DNA of 5,801 nucleotides from positions 1 to 5,801 of the forward strand of contig JAQVPT010000237.1 in NCBI GenBank assembly GCA_028701945.1, given 5' to 3'. The position numbers were made by a program, and so were the translations under genes. Shown piece after piece: positions 1 to 5,801 of the stretch (position 1 is its first letter; every line of letters starts with the position of its first letter). Under the pieces are notes generated by a model, which was not told where the DNA came from, did not search any database, and saw only the letters and a list, made by a program, of their open reading frames with translations. This DNA is from Bacteroidales bacterium (lineage in GTDB: Bacteria; Bacteroidota; Bacteroidia; Bacteroidales; ML635J-15).

Positions 1-119
1 AAATTCTTTATCTCCTCCGATAACTCATTAGTTTGTTGCTTTTCTTTATTATATAACAATATTACATTTGCGATGTTTTCATTCAATTTTTGTAATATCT
101 TGTTATATTCTTCGTTCAT
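1..119 (-). CDS. Small coiled-coil protein, N-terminal part (runs off the left edge)
   Basis: Reading leftwards from an ATG at 119-117 gives 39 codons with no stop before the window ends, so only the N-terminus is visible (it begins MNEEYNKILQKLNENIANVI). The peptide is rich in E, K, N and Q, with leucine and isoleucine spaced as in heptads, and has no signal peptide or membrane segment, so a cytoplasmic coiled coil is likely. A TAnnTTTG promoter element lies just upstream, which supports the start. From memory, Bacteroidota genomes often carry a short coiled-coil gene followed by zapA (FtsZ-ring associated) and rny (RNase Y), divergent from an M23 peptidase gene. This peptide and its position fit that arrangement, but zapA and rny lie outside the window and cannot be confirmed. 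The function is unknown. Confidence 0.65.
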   Translation of the reverse strand, partial: MNEEYNKILQKLNENIANVILLYNKEKQQTNELSEEIKN

Positions 120-139
120 TATAATGAATTATCTAAATA

Positions 140-171
140 CAAAAATAACGTATTTTTTTTTCAAAAACAAT
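140..171 (-). promoter_or_regulatory. Candidate Bacteroidota-type promoter for the leftward coiled-coil gene
   Basis: On the minus strand, TATTTTTG (plus-strand 147 down to 140) matches the Bacteroidota -7 consensus TAnnTTTG exactly. An ATTG box (171 down to 168) lies 20 bases upstream, close to the usual -33 TTTG. A transcript would start near base 133-135, giving a leader of about 15 bases before the ATG at 119. The region is so AT-rich that a chance match is possible, but the spacing and position are right. Confidence 0.5.
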
Positions 172-189
172 ATTAAGATGTTAGTTTTG
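159..189 (+). promoter_or_regulatory. Candidate Bacteroidota-type promoter for the M23 peptidase gene
   Basis: TAGTTTTG at 182-189 matches the TAnnTTTG -7 consensus exactly. TTTC at 159-162 lies 19 bases upstream and differs from the -33 TTTG by one base. The transcript would start near 194-197, leaving a leader of about 15 bases before the ATG at 211. The upstream half interleaves with the promoter of the divergent gene, so the two promoters share DNA between about 159 and 171. Confidence 0.5.
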
Positions 190-210
190 CAAAATAATTG
201 ATATTTATAG

Positions 211-1914
211 ATGAAACTGAATAAAATCATTGCTCTTTTGTTTGCTATTAGCTTATTTGGTAGTGCATTTGCCCAAATAGATAATTACAAACATTACTTT
301 GTTAATCCTTTAAGAATTGAACCTTCGTTATCGGGTAATTTTGGTGAACCTCGAAGTGCTCATTTTCATACTGGAATTGATTATAGGACTTATACCGAGG
401 GTAAAGATGTGGTTTGTGTTGCTGATGGATATGTCTCCAGAATATTGGTTTCTCCGTGGGGATACGGACTTGCTCTTTATGTTAATCATCCTAATAATTA
501 TACTACTGTTTACGCTCATTTGAGTCGTTTTTATCCGGAAATTGAGCAGTTTATTGAGCGAGTGCAGTATGAAACGCAATCTTTTTCTATAGATACCATG
601 CCGCCAAGCGATTTATTCGTTTTTAAACGTGGACAAACAATGGCCTATAGTGGTAATACCGGACATTCAGAAGGTCCTCACTTGCATTTTGAAATGAGAG
701 AAACTGATACTGAATATCCTGTAAATGTTTTGGAATCACTGTATCATGTTGAAGATAATATTGCACCTGAGATTAACTTCCTATATGTCTATCCATTATC
801 TGATAATTCTACTGTTAATGGTAAAAAAACTAAGTATAAGACCAAGCTAAAACGTAATTCAGATGGTATTTATATTCCGCCTTACGGCATTAAATCAGGT
901 GGCACTATTGGAATTGGTTTGGCTTATGTTGATAGAATGAATGGAACATCAAACAGATATGGTGCTGAAATTGTCAAACTATTTATTGATGATGAACTCG
1001 TTTATCACTCAGTTGTCGATAAATTAGACTTTAGTAAACAAACTTGCAAAAATAGCATGTTTGATTATGCCGAGTTTTTGAGTGATGAATTACATGTTCA
1101 TAAATTGTATATTGAGCCAAATAACGATATGATGATTTATCCTTTGTCGGTAAATGACGGAATTTTTAATGTGATTGTAGGTGAAAAATCAAGAATAAAA
1201 ATTGAAGTTTATGACTACGCAAATAATAAATCTGTAGTTGAGTTTTCAATCTCTGGTGTTGAGGCAGATTTTGATGACACGTCTGTAAATGAGAATTTTC
1301 TTGAATGGGATAAAACAAATATTTTTCTTGATGAGAGTTGCCGTGTAGAAATTGATTCTGCGGTTCTTTTTAAAGATGAGATAATCTTTTTTACTAGATT
1401 GCGAGATGGTAAATATTCGGGGGTTTATAAACTTGGCGATGAAAACATTCCGTTAAAAAAAGATTTTAAAATTAGTTTTTTTGTTGATGATAAATTCCTT
1501 AATTATCTCGATAAAATGTTTGTGGTTCGTGAAAGGGAAGGCATCGTTAGATATATTAAACCCGAAGTCTGTCAAAATTATATTTCTGCATCGTCATCTT
1601 ACTTTGGGAAATTTTACCTTTGGTTAGATACAATCCCGCCAAAAATAACTCCGATTAATGTCTCGAAGAACAAAAATATGAAAAACGTTTCTTACATTGA
1701 ATTAAAAATCGAAGATAATTTTTCGGGCATCGCTGATTATGACATGTATATTAATGGAGACTGGGTACTTGGTAGATATGAGCCACGTGGTAGCCGAATA
1801 AAATATTATTTCGATTCTAAAATGGCTGTTGCAGATAAATATGATTTAAAAGTCGTAGTTAAAGATAATGTGAATAATATATCGGTTTATGAAACAGATT
1901 TTAAATGGAAGTAA
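211..1914 (+). CDS. Exported M23 (LytM-type) zinc metallopeptidase with Ig-like C-terminal region
   Basis: The 567-residue protein starts with a type I signal peptide: a basic N-terminus, a hydrophobic core to about residue 18, and a probable cut after A19-F20-A21. There is no lipobox cysteine. It should therefore act in the periplasm or on the outer membrane's inner face, where M23 enzymes cut peptide cross-links of peptidoglycan. The peptidase domain spans about residues 40-175. Its active site is complete: H53 and D57 (HxxxD), H103 in YAHL, and H157 and H159 in GPHLHFE, with H53, D57 and H159 expected to bind zinc. An insertion of about 30 residues (roughly 107-138) separates the YAHL and GNTG parts, which I recall as typical of a Bacteroidota subfamily. 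Residues from about 181 on are beta-rich, with boundary motifs DNIAPEI (182-188) and DTIPPKI (473-479) and matching end strands at 331-348 and 546-564, suggesting at least two Ig-like domains. The start is fixed by the signal peptide and the promoter. The exact substrate is unknown; a role in cell-wall remodelling or division is inferred. Confidence 0.9.
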   Translation: MKLNKIIALLFAISLFGSAFAQIDNYKHYFVNPLRIEPSLSGNFGEPRSAHFHTGIDYRTYTEGKDVVCVADGYVSRILVSPWGYGLALYVNHPNNYTTVYAHLSRFYPEIEQFIERVQYETQSFSIDTMPPSDLFVFKRGQTMAYSGNTGHSEGPHLHFEMRETDTEYPVNVLESLYHVEDNIAPEINFLYVYPLSDNSTVNGKKTKYKTKLKRNSDGIYIPPYGIKSGGTIGIGLAYVDRMNGTSNRYGAEIVKLFIDDELVYHSVVDKLDFSKQTCKNSMFDYAEFLSDELHVHKLYIEPNNDMMIYPLSVNDGIFNVIVGEKSRIKIEVYDYANNKSVVEFSISGVEADFDDTSVNENFLEWDKTNIFLDESCRVEIDSAVLFKDEIIFFTRLRDGKYSGVYKLGDENIPLKKDFKISFFVDDKFLNYLDKMFVVREREGIVRYIKPEVCQNYISASSSYFGKFYLWLDTIPPKITPINVSKNKNMKNVSYIELKIEDNFSGIADYDMYINGDWVLGRYEPRGSRIKYYFDSKMAVADKYDLKVVVKDNVNNISVYETDFKWK

Positions 1915-1945
1915 TGAGTAAATGAATACGCTGGCTTCGAGACAA

Positions 1946-1973
1946 AACCCGAAACTCGCAACCCGAAACTCAT
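1946..1973. repeat. Short tandem array of four heptamers (AACYCGN-like)
   Basis: Four seven-base units follow one another: AACCCGA (1946-1952), AACTCGC (1953-1959), AACCCGA (1960-1966) and AACTCAT (1967-1973, degenerate). As a result the 12-mer AACCCGAAACTC occurs twice with a 14-base period. The array is GC-richer than the surrounding spacer, contains no inverted repeat strong enough for a terminator, and lies between the M23 stop and the uvrA start. It may be a copy of a dispersed simple repeat; no function can be read from it. Confidence 0.7.
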
Positions 1974-2017
1974 CCTAACGAAGTTATTCAACATTATAAT
2001 AAACATAGTAATATATC

Positions 2018-2050
2018 CTTGTTTAATTGCGGAAAAAGTAAGTACTTTAC
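2018..2050 (+). promoter_or_regulatory. uvrA: Weak candidate promoter for uvrA
   Basis: CTTG at 2018-2021 lies 21 bases upstream of TACTTTAC at 2043-2050. This has the right geometry for a Bacteroidota promoter, but both boxes are imperfect. An alternative -7 box is TATCCTTG at 2014-2021 (one mismatch to TAnnTTTG), for which I see no good -33 partner. The 154-base gap after the M23 gene makes a separate uvrA promoter plausible. I see no LexA-type CTGT-N8-ACAG or GAAC-N4-GTTC operator, so there is no sequence sign of SOS control. Confidence 0.3.
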
Positions 2051-2068
2051 AAATTAATTATTTTATGA

Positions 2069-4852
2069 ATGAGTAAAAAAGACAGCATAAGCCTTAGAGG
2101 GGTAAGAGTACATAACCTTAAAAACATTGATGTTGATATTCCGCATGGAAAATTAATCGTAATTACGGGTTTATCTGGCTCAGGAAAATCATCACTCGCT
2201 TTTGACACTTTATTTGCCGAAGGACAACGCAGATATGTTGAAAGTTTATCGTCTTATGCAAGGCAATTTCTGGGTAGAATGAATAAGCCTGAAGTCGATT
2301 TTATTGATGGTATTCCACCGGCAATTGCAATCCAACAAAAAGTAAATACACGTAATCCTCGCTCAACGGTTGGTACTTCTACAGAAGTTTATGAATACTT
2401 AAAATTGCTGTTTGCACGTATTGGCAAAACTCATTCACCTGTTTCAGGAACAGAAGTTAAAAGGCATAATGTTGGTGATGTTGTAGATACTATTTTGGGA
2501 TTTGAGGAGGGAACAAAAGTGCTTATTTGTTTCACTTATGTTTTTAATAATGTCCAAACAAAAGAAGATCAACTTCAACTTATTCAAAAACAAGGATATA
2601 ATCGTGTTGTATGCGATGAGGAGTTATTTCGTATTGAAGATTTTATTGACGATGCGTCTTTAAAGGCAAAAAAATCTGTTAGAATTGTGCTTGACCGTAT
2701 TGTTGTTAAAAGTGATGAAAATCAGATAGGTCGTGTTTCGGATTCTGTGCAAACAGCTTTTTATGAGGGGCGTGGCGAGTGTTGCATTATGCAGATAGAA
2801 TCCGAAGCAAGAATAAGTCAGACATTTTCTAATCGTTTTGAGGCAGATGGAATAGAATTCGAAATTCCTACTGTTCACATGTTTAGCTTTAATAATCCGA
2901 TAGGTGCTTGTCCAGTTTGTGAAGGCTTTGGTAAGGTTCTCGGAGTGGACGAAGATTTGGTTATTCCAAATAAAAGTCTGAGCTTATTTGATAATGCCGT
3001 AGCATGTTGGAGAGGTGAGATAATGCAGGAATGGAAAAAAGAATTTATTAGTAAGTCAGCAAAGTTTGATTTTCCTATACACCGTCCTTATCATCAATTG
3101 TCGCCGCAAGAAAAAGATTTGCTTTGGGACGGAAATTCGCAATTATCAGGAGTTAATTATTTCTTTAAATATCTCGAAAGTAAAAAACAAAAAATACAAT
3201 ATAGGGTTATGATTTCGCGGTATCGGGGAAAAACAACCTGTCCAGAATGTAAAGGTAAAAGATTAAAAAAAGAAGCTTCTTACGTTAAAATTAAAGGATA
3301 TTCGATTGGTGAGCTTATCGATATTTCGATGTTTGAACTAAAAGATTTTTTTGATAAGATTAAGCTAACTAAATATGAGAAAGAGGTTGCAGAACGTTTG
3401 TTAGAAGAAATTACTACGAGATTAAGTTCTATTGTTGATGTCGGATTAGGTTATCTTACACTAAACAGGCTTTCATCAACGCTATCGGGAGGAGAATCGC
3501 AGAGGATAAATCTTGCAACAATTTTTGGTTCAGGTTTGGTAGGTTCGTTGTATATTCTCGATGAACCGAGTATTGGTCTGCATCCTAAAGATACAGAGAA
3601 TCTTATTGCGGTATTGAAAAACCTTCGAGATAGAGATAATACGGTTGTGGTTGTGGAGCATGATGAGGAAATTATGCGTGCTGCCGATTATATAATAGAT
3701 ATAGGACCAAAGGCAGGAAACTTTGGCGGTGAAATTGTTTTTGCTGGCACTCCTAGCGAAATGATTAAAAAATCTAATACTCTTACTTCTCAATATTTAA
3801 AGGGCTTGCTTACTACACGCGATTCGTATGAGCGTCTTAAATGGAATAATTTTATTGAGATAAAAGGAGCAAGACAGTTTAATCTTAAAAATATAGATGT
3901 TAAATTTCCTTTGGGTGTAGCTACTGTTGTAACAGGAGTAAGTGGCTCGGGTAAAACAAGCTTGATTAAAACTATCTTATATCCAGCATTAAAGAAAATT
4001 CTTGGGCAATTTGCCGATAAAACTGGTGAGCACGATGCTATTACTGGGGATATCCATTTGATTAACGATATAGAATATATTGATCAAAATCCAATTGGAA
4101 AATCGTCGAGATCAAATCCTGCAACATATATAAAAGCTTACGATGAGATTAGAAAACTTTTCGCAGATCAAAGTCATTCAAAAGCGAACGGATATAAACC
4201 ATCTCACTTTTCGTTTAATGTGCAAGGAGGACGTTGTGAAACTTGTCAGGGAGAAGGCGAAATAACTGTTGAAATGCAGTTTATGGCAGATGTGCATCTA
4301 GTTTGCGAAGAATGTGGTGGAAAACGTTTTAAGGATGATATTCTTGATGTGAAATTTCAAGAAAAGAACATTGCAGATGTGCTTGATATGCCTATTAGTG
4401 AGGCTGTTGAGTTCTTTAGCCTCGGCAAAGGACGACCAGAGAAAAAAATTACCGCTCTCTTGCAAAATTATCTCGATGTTGGGCTAGGGTATGTTAAACT
4501 TGGACAATCATCAAATACTTTGAGTGGTGGTGAAAGCCAACGAGTAAAACTTGCAAGTTTCCTTAGTAAAGAGAAAATGTCCCCAATGATTTTTGTGTTT
4601 GATGAACCAACAACAGGATTGCATTTTCACGATATTCGTAAACTTTTGCAAGCATTTGATAAAATTAGAGATAAAGGACATACTTTAATAATTATTGAGC
4701 ATAATCCAGAAGTCATTAAATTTGCAGACTGGATAATCGATCTTGGTCCCGAAGGAGGCGATAAAGGCGGACAACTCATGTTTGCTGGGACTCCAGAACA
4801 AATCATTTCTTCAAAAGATTCTGTTACTGGGAAATATATTGTTTTGAAATAG
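2069..4852 (+). CDS. uvrA: UvrA, excinuclease ABC subunit A
   Basis: UvrA is the damage-recognition ATPase of nucleotide excision repair. As a dimer in the cytoplasm it scans DNA and loads UvrB. The 927-residue protein is near the usual length of about 940 and has all the main parts in order: Walker A GLSGSGKSS at 34-42, the YVESLSSYARQFL segment at 56-68, a UvrB-binding and insertion region at roughly 118-250, FSFNNP at 272-277, zinc cysteines C281/C284 and C391/C394, signature LSGGESQR at 472-479, and Walker B with D498-E499 and H531. The second half has Walker A GVSGSGKTS at 623-631, zinc cysteines C723/C726 and C746/C749, signature LSGGESQR at 818-825, and D845-E846 and H878. It lacks the extra CxxC pair that E. 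coli UvrA has about 20 residues before CPTC; here that stretch reads FEADGIEFEIP (257-267). The ATG at 2069 leads straight into the conserved ISLRGVRVHNLKNI start. No frameshift or truncation is visible. Bacteroidota can carry UvrA paralogues, but this one resembles the main repair protein. Confidence 0.97.
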   Translation: MSKKDSISLRGVRVHNLKNIDVDIPHGKLIVITGLSGSGKSSLAFDTLFAEGQRRYVESLSSYARQFLGRMNKPEVDFIDGIPPAIAIQQKVNTRNPRSTVGTSTEVYEYLKLLFARIGKTHSPVSGTEVKRHNVGDVVDTILGFEEGTKVLICFTYVFNNVQTKEDQLQLIQKQGYNRVVCDEELFRIEDFIDDASLKAKKSVRIVLDRIVVKSDENQIGRVSDSVQTAFYEGRGECCIMQIESEARISQTFSNRFEADGIEFEIPTVHMFSFNNPIGACPVCEGFGKVLGVDEDLVIPNKSLSLFDNAVACWRGEIMQEWKKEFISKSAKFDFPIHRPYHQLSPQEKDLLWDGNSQLSGVNYFFKYLESKKQKIQYRVMISRYRGKTTCPECKGKRLKKEASYVKIKGYSIGELIDISMFELKDFFDKIKLTKYEKEVAERLLEEITTRLSSIVDVGLGYLTLNRLSSTLSGGESQRINLATIFGSGLVGSLYILDEPSIGLHPKDTENLIAVLKNLRDRDNTVVVVEHDEEIMRAADYIIDIGPKAGNFGGEIVFAGTPSEMIKKSNTLTSQYLKGLLTTRDSYERLKWNNFIEIKGARQFNLKNIDVKFPLGVATVVTGVSGSGKTSLIKTILYPALKKILGQFADKTGEHDAITGDIHLINDIEYIDQNPIGKSSRSNPATYIKAYDEIRKLFADQSHSKANGYKPSHFSFNVQGGRCETCQGEGEITVEMQFMADVHLVCEECGGKRFKDDILDVKFQEKNIADVLDMPISEAVEFFSLGKGRPEKKITALLQNYLDVGLGYVKLGQSSNTLSGGESQRVKLASFLSKEKMSPMIFVFDEPTTGLHFHDIRKLLQAFDKIRDKGHTLIIIEHNPEVIKFADWIIDLGPEGGDKGGQLMFAGTPEQIISSKDSVTGKYIVLK

Positions 4853-4922
4853 AGTCGTTTTTAGTTGATTACACTAATTATGCTCATACTGGAGTGGTAG
4901 TTCTATGAAAATATTTGTAGTT

Positions 4923-5561
4923 TTATTCTTCTGTTTTGCTATCTTCCTCAATTTCAATGTTTTCAGCTTCAATTTCTATAACAGTTTGTTTTGTTTCTTT
5001 TTCCAGCTTGTTGAAGTTTGAGATTTCATTTCTAAGCCAAAACGACATAAATACATTTAATAAACCAAAAACTGTCATTACAATTCCAAAGAAAATAGTT
5101 ATGCCTTTTATAGCATCAAAAGGATTTAAAGCCATTACTGTACCAGCAATAATCATTAAGATAGAAAAAGCTAAAAATACTTTTGCTGTGTTTGTTAAAG
5201 GAAAAAAACTAAGACTTAAAACCAATTGCGTAATTCCACCAAGGATTATTGATACACCAAGTACAATAATGAAAATCTTAATAAAAGTTGTAGGGAAAAC
5301 AGCAAGTGCAACTCCAGATAGCATAATCAACAAAGCCCCAATTATACTTAAAATCTGTACAAATTGTTTTTTGCTTTTATGTATAAGTCTCATAATTAAG
5401 GTTGTAAGTCCGCTTAATCCAATAATGACACCAATAGAAAGAATAATCGCTTTTAAAGTGAATTCGGGTACAGCTATTGAAGTAATACCAAATGTGAGAG
5501 CTATTAGTCCCATATAAAGCAAAATGTTGGCTGGCATTTTTGAGTGTGTTGTGTGTTTCAT
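4923..5561 (-). CDS. DUF308/HdeD-like six-helix membrane protein with acidic C-terminal tail
   Basis: The 212-residue protein has six hydrophobic segments, at about residues 11-31, 37-59, 67-90, 93-118, 125-146 and 150-176, so it should sit in the inner membrane. The pattern of paired helices rich in glycine, each pair with a proline in the turn, fits the DUF308 family, which includes E. coli HdeD, an acid-resistance membrane protein. Three copies of a two-helix unit can be aligned without gaps on G25/G83/G140, P32/P90/P147, G44/G102/G159 and G51/G109/G166. After the last helix comes a charged tail; from 186 to 212, 11 of 27 residues are acidic and three are lysine. An even number of helices and basic residues at the N-terminus suggest both ends are cytoplasmic. 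The ATG at 5561 is preferred because a promoter element lies about 60 bases upstream; M9 is an alternative start. It converges on uvrA with a 70-base gap. The biochemical function of DUF308 proteins is not known to me, and a stress role is only suggested by HdeD. Confidence 0.8.
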   Translation of the reverse strand: MKHTTHSKMPANILLYMGLIALTFGITSIAVPEFTLKAIILSIGVIIGLSGLTTLIMRLIHKSKKQFVQILSIIGALLIMLSGVALAVFPTTFIKIFIIVLGVSIILGGITQLVLSLSFFPLTNTAKVFLAFSILMIIAGTVMALNPFDAIKGITIFFGIVMTVFGLLNVFMSFWLRNEISNFNKLEKETKQTVIEIEAENIEIEEDSKTEE

Positions 5562-5623
5562 AATTGCGTTTTTTAGTTTAGTTTAATAACAGTTTTTTTG
5601 TTGTATTGTTATCTTATTTTGTG

Positions 5624-5631
5624 CAAAATTA
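5624..5631 (-). promoter_or_regulatory. Candidate -7 promoter element for the DUF308 gene
   Basis: On the minus strand TAATTTTG (5631 down to 5624) matches TAnnTTTG exactly. The transcript would begin near 5617-5620, giving a leader of about 57 bases before the ATG at 5561. I found no convincing TTTG box 19-21 bases further upstream, so the call rests on the -7 element and its position alone. Confidence 0.4.
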
Positions 5632-5671
5632 CAATAATTTTCACAAAATATCCTTAATATATCAGAAATGC

Positions 5672-5694
5672 TTCTTTGAGAGATTGTCAAAGAA
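5672..5694. repeat. Perfect 8-bp inverted repeat (hairpin potential)
   Basis: TTCTTTGA at 5672-5679 and TCAAAGAA at 5687-5694 are exact reverse complements separated by seven bases. As RNA it would form an 8-bp stem, but it has no T-tract on either side, so it does not look like an intrinsic terminator. It lies about 40 bases upstream of the -7 element of the DUF308 gene and at the boundary where the sequence becomes GC-richer. It could be a protein-binding site, a weak processing hairpin or the edge of a repeat element. Confidence 0.6.
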
Positions 5695-5801
5695 CGGCAA
5701 AACCCTAGCGCATTGTATTGTGATGAGGTAAGCTTGTAGTCAAGCGTTGAAAACGGTAGCCGAATTATAGAGTGGTTGGAAGATTTTTCCTATTAAGTCA
5801 G
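5695..5801. other. Unassigned right-end stretch with different base composition
   Basis: By hand count about 45 of these 107 bases are G or C (near 42%), clearly more than the AT-rich spacer at 5562-5680. A small hairpin with stem GCTTG/CAAGC (5732-5736 and 5741-5745, loop TAGT) is present. On the minus strand, a frame entering from the right edge stays open for 19 codons and stops at 5742-5740; it could be the tail of a gene that begins outside the window. On the plus strand only stretches of 18-19 codons are open. No tRNA, rRNA or protein family could be recognised. It could be the end of a neighbouring gene, an RNA gene or a repeat element. Confidence 0.35.

Noticed and set aside
317..579. 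Open frames on both strands inside the first part of the M23 gene
   Set aside because: They overlap the conserved peptidase domain, whose active-site motifs are complete in the main frame.
1451..1482. Runs of seven A and seven T inside the M23 gene as possible phase-variation tracts
   Set aside because: Runs of this length are expected in AT-rich coding DNA, and the frame is intact across them.
2065..2076. Three-codon frame ATG-AAT-GAG-TAA overlapping the uvrA start
   Set aside because: It could be a minimal upstream frame for translational coupling, but so short a frame occurs easily by chance and there is no ribosome-binding site.
2660..3793. Minus-strand open frames of 72 and 87 codons inside uvrA
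   Set aside because: They lie opposite conserved UvrA motifs and their products show no known family.
4853..4922. Possible bidirectional terminator between uvrA and the DUF308 gene
   Set aside because: Only a 5-bp inverted repeat (TCATA 4884-4888, TATGA 4904-4908) with a 15-base loop is present and no T-tract follows.
4936..5517. Plus-strand open frame of 193 codons opposite the DUF308 gene
   Set aside because: It is the antisense shadow of a clear membrane protein with family-like repeats; its product has no recognisable domain and no promoter.
5583..5789. Minus-strand stretch of 68 codons without a stop
   Set aside because: It has no ATG, covers the AT-rich promoter region of the DUF308 gene, and its product resembles nothing known.
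5680..5796. Plus-strand frame of 19 and 18 codons split by a TAG at 5737, as a possible broken gene
   Set aside because: The peptide looks superficially plausible (for example GSRIIEWLEDF), but it is too short, interrupted and unmatched to call a pseudogene.

Overview
The window looks like chromosomal DNA from a member of the Bacteroidota. It is AT-rich. Candidate promoters fit the Bacteroidota pattern (TAnnTTTG at about -7, a TTG-type box 19-21 bases upstream), and starts lack clear Shine-Dalgarno sequences. The UvrA and the large M23 peptidase both read like Bacteroidota family members. The exact order or genus cannot be settled from this window.

Layout. Bases 1-119 hold the 5' end of a minus-strand gene for a small coiled-coil protein that runs off the left edge. 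Bases 120-210 are a compact divergent promoter region. Bases 211-1914 encode an exported M23 (LytM-type) metallopeptidase with a complete active site and a long beta-rich, Ig-like C-terminal half. Bases 1915-2068 are a spacer with a small array of GC-richer heptamers and a weak candidate promoter. Bases 2069-4852 encode the excision-repair ATPase UvrA, apparently intact. A 70-base convergent spacer follows, without a recognisable terminator. Bases 4923-5561 on the minus strand encode a six-helix DUF308/HdeD-like membrane protein built from three matching two-helix repeats, with an acidic tail. Bases 5562-5801 contain its promoter, a perfect 8-bp inverted repeat and a compositionally different stretch with no assignable gene.

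How the genes relate. The left pair (coiled-coil gene and M23 peptidase) share a divergent control region and may be linked through the cell envelope or division; this is inferred from context. uvrA is probably transcribed separately and carries out nucleotide excision repair with UvrB and UvrC, which are not in the window. The DUF308 protein is an independent unit. I do not see a clearly new multi-gene system. The points most worth a second look are the three-fold repeat of the membrane protein, the missing CxxC pair in UvrA, the heptamer array, and the unassigned right end.
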